Source: GCA-002715885 sp045561575 | Lineage (GTDB): Bacteria; Bacteroidota; Bacteroidia; Flavobacteriales; BACL11 | Assembly: GCA_045561575.1 (NCBI GenBank) | Contig: JBJKXM010000035.1 | Location: forward strand, 1 to 8,142 | Length of the DNA stretch: 8,142 nt | Direction of reading: 5' to 3' | Shown: positions 1 through 7,295 of the stretch, piece by piece | Layout of the letters: the number at the start of each line of letters is the position of its first letter | How positions within the stretch are numbered: position 1 is the first letter of the stretch | Notes under the pieces: model-generated | Databases searched by the model: none | The model's input: only the letters and a program-made list of their open reading frames with translations | Told to the model about the DNA's origin: nothing | Program-made: the position numbers and the translations under genes

Positions 1-1313
1 TCTAGTGATATATTAGAATCATTATTAGACTCCTTTATTTTAATTTTTTGAAATTTTCTAGATGCTGAGCAAATTCCTTGTTTATCATATTGCTGACTTA
101 AAGCCAAAAATCTTCTTGGGCAAGAACTACCAGGTTTTCCATTTAAGATTTTATCATCTCTTTCAATATCCTTTGAATTATTTTTCAGATTATTAAATGG
201 TACGCCAAGAGGAGAAACCTTGCTCAAATACAGATCGTTTTCTTTTGCGGCAAGTAATTTTTTTCTAGTATCATCATCTACTGTCGTTACCTCTGGGACT
301 AATAAAAAAGGTGTTCCCCAACCAACAGAATCTAAATTATAATGATCAATAAGAAATTCTTGTTCAGCAGAAGTCCCTACACCTCCTTGAGCTGTAACTT
401 TAATATTTAGTTTCTTTTTAGGAATAATTTTATTTAGTTTAGAAAGGGCAGCAATTAAAGTTTCATAAGTTTCTTCAATTAAATCTTCTCTATTTTTTCT
501 AAACTCACTCAAAATTGGCCCCATAAGTAAACCATCAGTTGCAAATGCATGCCCACCACAATTTAACCCAGATTCAATTCTATATTCCGAAACCCACAAT
601 CCTTTTTTTGCTAAAAACTTACCCTGAATTATAGCAGACCTGTAATCACTTACTTTAAGAACAATTTTCTTTTTGATATTACCATTTAAATCAGGATAGA
701 AATCGGGAAAATCTGCAATATATCCATACAACCTTGGATTCATTCCTGCAGAAAAAATTATTGATGATTCTAAATCACTTTTTGCATAACCTCGCAATGC
801 TGCATGAGCGTCATTATATTCAACTGGTAACTCTGTGTTTTTATGAAAATTAGTTTTATCAACTTTTGTCATAATATTAACATCAATACTACCAAAAGAC
901 AAATTTTCACATAACCATTTTTGCAAATCCTCAACACTAAAAGAGTCCTCAATAATTTTATAAAACTCTTTTTTTATATCAGATGAATTAGGTAATAAAG
1001 AAAAATATTTTTTTATATCTTCAAGCTTTTCATTTGTTGAATTTGTGAACTCTTGAAATTTTTTGTTAGTAAGCTTATGAATTAGGTTTAGATATGATGT
1101 TATTCTTTTTGCTCTATGATCTATGTTATCATTTGTGATCTCATTATACTCATACCCATTTTTTTCACAATATACTTTCCTTAACCTTTCGAGTAAAACA
1201 TCATCAACAATTGAAACAACGGAGCTTATCCCATATTGAGCAACTCGAAGCGGTGTTTCTGCAGTAAATGCAGTACCCATGACAGGAATATGAAATTTAT
1301 GATAATTATTCAT
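1..1313 (-). CDS. Uncharacterised nitronate monooxygenase-like (NPD-type TIM barrel) flavoprotein, C-terminus cut by window edge
   Basis: An uninterrupted frame of 437 codons runs off the left edge, so the true length is unknown. The ATG at 1313 is the earliest possible start, because an in-frame TAA lies two codons upstream (1317-1319). I do not recognise a named protein. Several stretches resemble the nitronate monooxygenase / 2-nitropropane dioxygenase FMN family. These are an N-terminal strand-turn IPVMGTAFTAETPLRVAQYG (residues 9-28) followed by a Ser/Val-rich strand, NCGGHAFA (251-258) recalling the family's xGGHxG motif, and VTAQGGVGT (306-314) followed by GWGTPFLLVPE (331-341), the usual site of the phosphate-binding glycines and the G-T-R/P-F strand. 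Between the first strand and GGH lies about 200 residues, clearly more than in ordinary NMOs, much of it charged and probably helical. A Cys pair (C398 in SCPRRF, C415 in GICSASR) follows the barrel-like part. It lies 30 bp downstream of lysC and is probably co-transcribed with it. The fold is an inference from motifs; substrate and reaction are unknown. Confidence 0.75.
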   Translation of the reverse strand, partial: MNNYHKFHIPVMGTAFTAETPLRVAQYGISSVVSIVDDVLLERLRKVYCEKNGYEYNEITNDNIDHRAKRITSYLNLIHKLTNKKFQEFTNSTNEKLEDIKKYFSLLPNSSDIKKEFYKIIEDSFSVEDLQKWLCENLSFGSIDVNIMTKVDKTNFHKNTELPVEYNDAHAALRGYAKSDLESSIIFSAGMNPRLYGYIADFPDFYPDLNGNIKKKIVLKVSDYRSAIIQGKFLAKKGLWVSEYRIESGLNCGGHAFATDGLLMGPILSEFRKNREDLIEETYETLIAALSKLNKIIPKKKLNIKVTAQGGVGTSAEQEFLIDHYNLDSVGWGTPFLLVPEVTTVDDDTRKKLLAAKENDLYLSKVSPLGVPFNNLKNNSKDIERDDKILNGKPGSSCPRRFLALSQQYDKQGICSASRKFQKIKIKESNNDSNISL

Positions 1314-1330
1314 GATTTAAAAAGAGTGGA

Positions 1331-1338
1331 CAAATATA
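1331..1338 (-). promoter_or_regulatory. Possible -7 promoter box (TATATTTG) upstream of the NMO-like gene
   Basis: Read on the minus strand, the 30-bp gap after lysC contains TATATTTG, an exact match to the Bacteroidota -7 consensus TAnnTTTG, 17 nt before the ATG at 1313. I found no TTTG-like -33 element at the expected distance; the nearest TTG is too close. In such AT-rich DNA this may be chance, and read-through from lysC is the simpler explanation for expression. Confidence 0.18.
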
Positions 1339-1343
1339 TTAAA

Positions 1344-2588
1344 TTAGGACACAACATATTGCACTGTGTTCCTGCTTTTTTGTTCTAATAAAACACTTTT
1401 TCCATTAATAACTTTATTTGTTGAATCTTCACTATAATGTCTTATAGTAAATAATTTAACTTTATTATTGTAGTAAACTTTAAACTTAGTTGATAGCTCT
1501 GTAACTAAATCTAATACTTTATTTTTTTTGTTATCAATACAAACAGAAAAACTTACCGCTGAATTTTGCATTAAATTTACACTTATATCGTATTTTGAAA
1601 GAACTGAAAAAATCCAGCTCAAATGTTCTTCTACAATAAAAGATAAATTAATATCAGAAATTGAAATCAAGACTTGATTTTCCTTAACAATATATGATGT
1701 AATAGGCTTATTATTTTTTATTTCTGCAATTACAGTTCCTGGCTCATTAATATTTATAAATGATCGAACTGACAATGGAATGTCTTTCTCTTGCAATGGC
1801 TGAATTGTTCTTGGGTGAATAACTTTTGCACCATAAAAAGCAAGTTCAATTGCTTCAGAGTAAGATAAATTAGAAAGTAAAATAGTATCATTAAAATATC
1901 TTGGGTCGGCATTAAGAACTCCATTTACATCTTTCCATATTATCACCTCGTCTGCATTTAAAATATTTGCAAATATTGCCGCTGTAAAATCAGACCCCTC
2001 TCTTCCTAGAGTTGTTGTTTGATTTAAAGTATTACTACCAATAAATCCTTGAGTAATTATTGGGGAATCGAGCTTAATTTTTTTGATGTTTTTTTTAGTA
2101 GAAGACCAATCAATCTTTGCATTCTGATACTTACTATCCGTTTTCACAAGATCACGAGCATCTAATAAAATGCAATTGAATTTTCTTAAATTTAAATAAT
2201 CGTTAAGAATTTTAGTTGACATCAACTCACCATAAGATACAATTTGATCATAAATAAAAGAATAACTTGATTCTGGTTTTTTATCAATTATAACACGTAA
2301 TTCATCAATCAAATTATTTAGCTTATTGTAAATAGAATGATTTTTTTCAAACAAATCTTTTACAATATTTAAATGTATTTGATGTATTTCTACAAGCTTA
2401 TGTTGTTTACGCAAATCATTCATTAAGTGCAAATCAACTAATTCCTCTAAAAGGTTAGTTACATTAGCTATTGCAGAAAAAATGATAACAATTTTTCCAT
2501 TTTTATAGCTGCTTAAAATTGAAAAAACATTTTCAATTTCCCTGGAATCTCTAATTGAGGCTCCACCAAATTTCAATACTCTATTCAT
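1344..2588 (-). CDS. lysC: Aspartate kinase, monofunctional (aspartokinase)
   Basis: This cytoplasmic enzyme phosphorylates L-aspartate with ATP to 4-phospho-aspartate, the first step toward lysine/diaminopimelate, threonine, methionine and isoleucine. The 414-residue protein has the usual length of a monofunctional enzyme. The amino-acid kinase domain covers about residues 1-285. It carries KFGGAS (6-11; KFGGTS in many other bacteria), TTLGREGSD (192-200), WKDVNGVLNADPR (218-230) and AFYGAKVIHPR (250-260). The C-terminal part from about 300 matches the regulatory ACT region (LISISD at 307-312, then a strand-helix unit with NLMQNSAVSFSV at 338-349), so end-product feedback is expected; which amino acid inhibits cannot be read from sequence. 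The ending VLLEQKSRNTVQYVV is typical of Bacteroidota enzymes. No homoserine dehydrogenase domain is fused. The start is fixed by an in-frame TAA three codons upstream (2595-2597), and no Shine-Dalgarno is present. It is transcribed away from pfp. Confidence 0.95.
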   Translation of the reverse strand: MNRVLKFGGASIRDSREIENVFSILSSYKNGKIVIIFSAIANVTNLLEELVDLHLMNDLRKQHKLVEIHQIHLNIVKDLFEKNHSIYNKLNNLIDELRVIIDKKPESSYSFIYDQIVSYGELMSTKILNDYLNLRKFNCILLDARDLVKTDSKYQNAKIDWSSTKKNIKKIKLDSPIITQGFIGSNTLNQTTTLGREGSDFTAAIFANILNADEVIIWKDVNGVLNADPRYFNDTILLSNLSYSEAIELAFYGAKVIHPRTIQPLQEKDIPLSVRSFININEPGTVIAEIKNNKPITSYIVKENQVLISISDINLSFIVEEHLSWIFSVLSKYDISVNLMQNSAVSFSVCIDNKKNKVLDLVTELSTKFKVYYNNKVKLFTIRHYSEDSTNKVINGKSVLLEQKSRNTVQYVVS

Positions 2589-2610
2589 TAATATTTATAT
2601 CACAACAAAA

Positions 2611-2618
2611 CAAAGTTA
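2611..2618 (-). promoter_or_regulatory. lysC: Candidate -7 promoter box (TAACTTTG) for lysC
   Basis: In the 79-bp divergent region, the minus strand reads TAACTTTG, an exact match to the Bacteroidota -7 consensus TAnnTTTG, 22 nt upstream of the lysC ATG. That spacing would leave a short 5' leader of under 20 nt. The -33 element is poor: the expected position reads roughly AAATCAAT with no TTG. The call therefore rests on the -7 box and its position alone. Confidence 0.3.
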
Positions 2619-2667
2619 ATAATTGTTAGACGATATAATTGATTTAAAAATTAGATATTTGCATATT

Positions 2668-3858
2668 ATGAAAATAGCACTACTTACATCTGGTGGCATA
2701 GCTCCTTGCCTCTCTGCATCTGTTGGGAAATTAATTGAAATTTATTTTGAAAAATATCCAGATGCTGAAATTATTGGATATTTAAATGGTTACAAAGGTT
2801 TGCTATTAGGAAACTCAATCGAAATACCAAGAACAATTAAAAATAAAATTGAAAACTTTTATGAACTTGGAGGTAGCCCAATTGGAAATAGCAGAGTGAA
2901 ATTAACTAACAAAGAAGATTGTATTAAAAAAGGTTATGTTAAAGAAGGAGAAAATCCTCTAAAAATTGCTGCAGAACAGTTAGTAAAAGATGAGGTGACT
3001 ATTTTACATACTATTGGAGGAGATGATACAAATACCACTGCAGCTGATCTTTCCTTTTTTCTTAAAAATAATAATTATTTACTTACTGTAGTAGGGCTTC
3101 CAAAAACCATTGATAACGATGTATTTCCAATTGCTCAAACATTAGGAGCATGGACAGCTGCTGAGCAAGGTGCTATTTTTTTTGAAAATATTGTGAATGA
3201 AAATACAACTAGTGACAGGCAACTTATTATACATGAAGTAATGGGTAGAAATTGTGGCTGGTTAACAGCGGCAACAGCACTTGAATATAGAAATAGACTG
3301 TCTAAATTTTCATTCTTAGATGAAATTAATATTTGTAAAAAGAAATGGGATATTCACTCTATTTTGATTCCAGAAAATGAAATAGATTTTAATAATGAAT
3401 GTGAAAGATTAAATAAAATTATGGACAAATATGATTGTGTAAACATCTTTTTAAGTGAAGGGGCGGGTGTTAAAACAATCATAGATGAAAAAATCAAATC
3501 TGGAGAAACAATTGAAAAAGATGCTTTTGGACATGTACGTCTAGATGAATTAAATCCAGGAAAATGGTTTGCAAAAGAATTTGCCGACAAACTAAATGCT
3601 AATAAAGTTTTAATACAAAAAAGCGGATATTTTAGTAGATCTGCAAAAGCTAACAAAAAAGACCTTGAACTTATTTTTAAATGTGCCGAACAAGCTGTTG
3701 TTAGCGCAACAAATCAACAAAGTGGTGTGGTTGGTTTAGATGAAGACAATAATAACGAACTAGCGTGTATTGAATTCCATAGAATAAAAGGTGAAAAACC
3801 ATTTGACACAAAAACCCCTTGGTATATAAATATGCTAGATGAAATCAGAGAAATCTAG
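2668..3858 (+). CDS. pfp: 6-phosphofructokinase, predicted pyrophosphate-dependent (PPi-PFK)
   Basis: This PfkA-family enzyme converts fructose 6-phosphate to fructose 1,6-bisphosphate in the cytoplasm. The 396-residue protein carries TSGGIAPC (7-14) at the phosphate-donor loop, IGGDDTN (116-122), PKTIDND (145-151) with the catalytic Asp in TIDND, EVMGRNCGW (190-198), LSEGAG (262-267) and DAFGHVRLDELNPGKW. ATP-dependent enzymes have GGDGS and PGTIDND. An Asp at the second position after GGD's Gly-Gly (D120) and a Lys in P-K-T (K146) are the established marks of PPi use, which makes the reaction reversible. Length, above the roughly 320 residues of E. coli PfkA, also fits. I chose the ATG at 2668 over an in-frame TTG at 2623 because MKIALLTSGG begins right at the first strand and the extra 15 residues match nothing familiar. 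There is no Shine-Dalgarno. It is divergent from lysC and overlaps mfd by 20 bp. Confidence 0.93.
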   Translation: MKIALLTSGGIAPCLSASVGKLIEIYFEKYPDAEIIGYLNGYKGLLLGNSIEIPRTIKNKIENFYELGGSPIGNSRVKLTNKEDCIKKGYVKEGENPLKIAAEQLVKDEVTILHTIGGDDTNTTAADLSFFLKNNNYLLTVVGLPKTIDNDVFPIAQTLGAWTAAEQGAIFFENIVNENTTSDRQLIIHEVMGRNCGWLTAATALEYRNRLSKFSFLDEINICKKKWDIHSILIPENEIDFNNECERLNKIMDKYDCVNIFLSEGAGVKTIIDEKIKSGETIEKDAFGHVRLDELNPGKWFAKEFADKLNANKVLIQKSGYFSRSAKANKKDLELIFKCAEQAVVSATNQQSGVVGLDEDNNNELACIEFHRIKGEKPFDTKTPWYINMLDEIREI

Positions 3859-6800
3859 ACAAAAAGATAATTCAAATTTATTTTTAAAAAATTTTTTTAA
3901 ATCAAATCTATTAAAGGAGTTACAAAATAGTATAGATTCAGAAATAAAGAATATTTACTTTAAGGGAAATACTGGGTCCTCACTTTCCATATACGTTTCA
4001 GCAATTTTAAATCTACCAAAAAGAAATCACATTTTTGTTTTTAGAGACAAAGAAGAAGCATTGTATTTTAGCAATGATTTAGAAAATATTCTAGATAAAG
4101 AAATCCTTTTCTTTCCAGCAACATACAGGAGAACATACCAAATTAATGAGTCTGACAACTCAAATATTCTTCAAAGGGCTGAAGTCTTAAACAAGTTAAA
4201 TACCAACAACCAGAACATAATTATCACGTACTCTGAGGCATTATCAGAAAAAGTTATAAGCAAATTAGAATTAAAAAAGAAAACAATATCATTAAATACA
4301 AATTCAATTTGTGGTCAAGAAGAATTAGAAATCAAACTCTTAGATGAGCATTTTGAATGTGTTGACTTTGTTACAGATCCTGGCCAATATTCCATAAGAG
4401 GTGGTATTATGGACATCTTTTCTTATGGAAATGAATTTCCTTACCGAATTGAATTTGATGATGAAAAGATTGAAAGCATTAGGACTTTTAATATTAATTC
4501 TCAACTATCCATCGAAAGTAAAAGCAAAATACTAATTATTCCAAATACAAACAGTAAAGAATCAACAAATAAAAAAACTAGTTTAATAAAATATTTAGAT
4601 AAAAAAAGTGTTGTTTGGATAAAAGATTTAAATTATTCAAGTGGAAAAATTAGTGATTTCTTTGAAAAATCAATTGAAGAATTTCACACAAACAACACAA
4701 ACTTATCTTTAAATATTAATGAATACTACATTGGTGGAGATGAATTTATTAGTGACCTCAAAGATTTCAAAACTGTTGAAATTGAAAATCCTTACTTCAC
4801 TACCCAAAAAATAATTATTGCAAATTGCGAACCACAATCTACTTTCAACAAAAACATTGACTTGCTTTTTGAAAAAATAGAAACTAATATTTCCAATAAT
4901 ATTAAAAACATAATTTCATGCTCATCTAAAGAACAAGAGGATAGATTTTATAGCCTTATCAAAGGAAAATTTGATAATTCTCAAGTCAAAATCATTAATT
5001 TATCAATTCACGAAGGCTTTTGTGATTTTTTAAATCAAGTTGAAATTTTTACAGATCACCAAATATTCAACAGATATCATAAATTCAAATCAAAAACTAA
5101 ATTTAACGACAAACAAAGCATTACACTAAAGCAACTAACAAATTTAAAAATAGGCGATTATGTCACTCATATCGATCATGGTATAGGTCAATTTAATGGG
5201 CTTCATAAAATATCAAATAATGATGTGAAACAAGAAGTAATAAAATTAAGCTATAAAGGAGGTGACATATTATATATTAGTATTCATTCATTACATAAAA
5301 TCACCAAATACTCCGGTCAAGAAGGAAGAATTCCAAAAATAAATCAATTAGGAACTCCAACTTGGTCTAAATCGAAAGAAAAAACAAAAAGTAAGATTAA
5401 AAAAATTGCATTTGACTTAATTCAACTATATGCTAAAAGAAAAAAGAATAAAGGTTTTGCTTTTTCAAATGATAGCTATATGCAACATGAACTTGAAGCA
5501 TCTTTTATGTATGAAGATACTGTTGACCAAAATAAAGCAACAAATGCTATTAAAGAGGATATGGAAAAAGAAACGCCAATGGATCGACTTGTTTGTGGTG
5601 ATGTTGGTTTTGGGAAAACTGAAATTGCTGTAAGAGCGGCATTCAAAGCTGTAGCAGATAATAAACAAGTAGCTGTTTTAGTACCAACAACAATTCTAGC
5701 TCTACAACATTTCAAAACATTTTCGAAAAGATTAAAAAAATTCCCTTGTAAAATTGATTATTTAAATAGATTTAGAACAAAAAAAGAACAAAACAAAATC
5801 ATAAAGGAAATAGATAGTGGTGAAATCGATATTATTATTGGCACACATAGGATTGTTGGTAAAGATATTAATTTTAAAGATTTAGGGCTTTTAATCATAG
5901 ATGAAGAACAAAAATTCGGAGTAAATATAAAAGACAAATTAAAATCCTTTAAAACTAATATTGACACACTAACTTTAACAGCAACACCAATTCCAAGAAC
6001 ACTACAATTCTCACTTCTTGGAGCACGAGATCTTTCAATAATAAATACGCCTCCTCCAAACCGTCAAAGTATAGAAACAAAAATTATTGGGTTAAATGAA
6101 GAGATAATTAGCAGTGCAATTAATTATGAAATTTCAAGAAATGGACAGGTGTTTTTTGTTCATAATAAAATTGAAAATATTGAAGAGGTTGCAAGTTTTA
6201 TAGGCAGATTGTGCCCAAATGCAAAAATTAAAACTGGACATGGACAAATGGAAGGTAATAAAATAGAACATCTTATGCATGATTTTATTGAAGGTAAATT
6301 TGATGTTTTAGTTTCAACAACAATTATAGAAAATGGTGTAGATATTCCAAACGCGAATACTATTATAATTAATAGTGCTCAAAATTTTGGATTAAGCGAC
6401 CTACATCAAATGAGAGGAAGAGTAGGAAGAAGTAATAAAAAGGCTTTTTGTTATCTAATTGCTCCGCCAACTCATCAAATTTCAGAAGATTCTAGAAAAA
6501 GACTTAATGCTTTAGAGCAGTTTTCAAATATTGGAAGTGGATTTAAAATTGCGATGAGAGATTTAGATATTAGAGGGGCTGGAGATTTACTTGGCGCTGA
6601 TCAAAGTGGATTTATTAATGATATTGGTTTTGAAATGTATCAAAGAATTTTAGATGAAGCTATAGAAGAATTAAAAGAAGAAAAATTTAAAAACTTATTT
6701 AAAGATGAAAAAGAAATTTTTATTACTAAAGACTGTCAACTTGATACTGATATTGAAATATTAATTCCTGAAAACTATGTGTCCAATGTTGAGGAAAGAA

Positions 6801-7186
6801 TAAATTTATATCAGCAGCTAAATAAAATAAATAATGAAAATGAACTTAAAAAATTCAAGAAAGAATTAGTTGACAGATTTGGAAATAGCACTAAAAATAT
6901 TGAAGAGCTATTTGATGCTATTAGGTTAAAATGGACTGGTAAAGAAATTGGTTTTGAAAAACTTGTAATAAAGAATAACCAGTTAAAATGTTATTTCACA
7001 TCAAATAAAAGTTCGAAGTATTTTGAATCGAATAATTTCAAAAAAATATTAAATTTTCTCACCACTAATCAGCAAACATGTAAACTTAGAGAAATAAAAG
7101 ATAAATTAGTTTTACAACATCACAATATCATTAGTATAAATAAAGCTTTGAACTTTATAAATAGTATCAAAAACTATAATATATAA
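3839..7186 (+). CDS. mfd: Transcription-repair coupling factor Mfd
   Basis: Mfd is a DNA translocase that recognises RNA polymerase stalled at template-strand lesions, pushes it off and recruits UvrA for nucleotide excision repair. The 1115-residue protein is full length (E. coli Mfd is 1148). In order it shows a UvrB-like module with a degenerate, Lys-less P-loop (KGNTGSSLS, 42-50), LFFPATYRRTYQ (90-101) and GQYSIRGGIMDIF (182-194); the RNA-polymerase-interacting CarD-like domain (about 432-490, IGDYVTHIDHGIGQF); a translocase core with Walker A GDVGFGKTE (587-595), Walker B DEEQ (688-691), TATPIPRT (714-721), STTIIENGVDIP (826-837) and QMRGRVGRS (857-865); and the C-terminal TRCF domain (about 970-1070). 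All ATPase motifs look intact. The start is well fixed: an in-frame TAG directly precedes the ATG (3836-3838), no other ATG follows until residue 191, and the UvrB-like module begins soon after. It overlaps the end of pfp by 20 bp, so translational coupling is likely. Confidence 0.97.
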   Translation: MKSEKSRQKDNSNLFLKNFFKSNLLKELQNSIDSEIKNIYFKGNTGSSLSIYVSAILNLPKRNHIFVFRDKEEALYFSNDLENILDKEILFFPATYRRTYQINESDNSNILQRAEVLNKLNTNNQNIIITYSEALSEKVISKLELKKKTISLNTNSICGQEELEIKLLDEHFECVDFVTDPGQYSIRGGIMDIFSYGNEFPYRIEFDDEKIESIRTFNINSQLSIESKSKILIIPNTNSKESTNKKTSLIKYLDKKSVVWIKDLNYSSGKISDFFEKSIEEFHTNNTNLSLNINEYYIGGDEFISDLKDFKTVEIENPYFTTQKIIIANCEPQSTFNKNIDLLFEKIETNISNNIKNIISCSSKEQEDRFYSLIKGKFDNSQVKIINLSIHEGFCDFLNQVEIFTDHQIFNRYHKFKSKTKFNDKQSITLKQLTNLKIGDYVTHIDHGIGQFNGLHKISNNDVKQEVIKLSYKGGDILYISIHSLHKITKYSGQEGRIPKINQLGTPTWSKSKEKTKSKIKKIAFDLIQLYAKRKKNKGFAFSNDSYMQHELEASFMYEDTVDQNKATNAIKEDMEKETPMDRLVCGDVGFGKTEIAVRAAFKAVADNKQVAVLVPTTILALQHFKTFSKRLKKFPCKIDYLNRFRTKKEQNKIIKEIDSGEIDIIIGTHRIVGKDINFKDLGLLIIDEEQKFGVNIKDKLKSFKTNIDTLTLTATPIPRTLQFSLLGARDLSIINTPPPNRQSIETKIIGLNEEIISSAINYEISRNGQVFFVHNKIENIEEVASFIGRLCPNAKIKTGHGQMEGNKIEHLMHDFIEGKFDVLVSTTIIENGVDIPNANTIIINSAQNFGLSDLHQMRGRVGRSNKKAFCYLIAPPTHQISEDSRKRLNALEQFSNIGSGFKIAMRDLDIRGAGDLLGADQSGFINDIGFEMYQRILDEAIEELKEEKFKNLFKDEKEIFITKDCQLDTDIEILIPENYVSNVEERINLYQQLNKINNENELKKFKKELVDRFGNSTKNIEELFDAIRLKWTGKEIGFEKLVIKNNQLKCYFTSNKSSKYFESNNFKKILNFLTTNQQTCKLREIKDKLVLQHHNIISINKALNFINSIKNYNI

Positions 7187-7209
7187 CTATCATTTCAACA
7201 AAAGATACG

Positions 7210-7226
7210 ACTTATCAACAATAAGT
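7210..7226 (+). terminator. Weak AT-rich hairpin downstream of mfd
   Basis: ACTTAT and ATAAGT form a perfect 6-bp inverted repeat around a 5-nt loop, 23 bp after the mfd stop, followed by a short T-rich run (TTTATTTG). A G-U pair could extend the stem by one. The stem is nearly all A-U and the T tract is short, so this would be a weak intrinsic terminator at best, and chance is possible in such AT-rich DNA. Its position between mfd and a candidate purH promoter is the main support. Confidence 0.25.
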
Positions 7227-7244
7227 TTATTTGAATCTAAATGT

Positions 7245-7276
7245 TTTGACTTTTCTAGATGAAATGGGTAAAATTG
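7245..7276 (+). promoter_or_regulatory. purH: Candidate Bacteroidota-type promoter for purH
   Basis: TTTG at 7245-7248 is followed after a 20-bp spacer by TAAAATTG at 7269-7276, which differs from the -7 consensus TAnnTTTG at one position. The spacing fits the known TTTG-N(about 19-21)-TAnnTTTG arrangement of the Bacteroidota primary sigma factor. The box ends 19 nt before the purH ATG, leaving a short leader. It is the only candidate in this window with both elements, but it has not been tested against background frequency. Confidence 0.4.
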
Positions 7277-7295
7277 CAATAGAAATTTACATTCA

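Noticed and set aside
1..1313. Possibility that the left-edge gene is a broken pseudogene.
   Set aside because: I translated the frame by hand from 1313 to the edge and found no stop or frameshift; conserved-looking motifs continue throughout.
2623..2667. TTG-initiated 15-residue N-terminal extension of pfp.
   Set aside because: The ATG at 2668 begins exactly at the conserved MKIALLTSGG strand, TTG starts are uncommon, and the extension would take up more than half of the lysC-pfp control region.
2589..2667. Possible lysine or threonine leader/riboswitch upstream of lysC.
   Set aside because: The region is only 79 bp and shared with pfp, with no conserved L-box-like stems and no leader peptide with repeated regulatory codons.
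3354..3656. 100-codon open frame on the minus strand inside pfp.
   Set aside because: It lies wholly antisense to a clearly conserved coding region and shows no recognisable domain; it is a shadow frame.
5430..5967. Several 67-79-codon open frames on both strands inside mfd.
   Set aside because: All overlap the conserved Mfd translocase core, and their translations look like low-complexity by-products of AT-rich codons.
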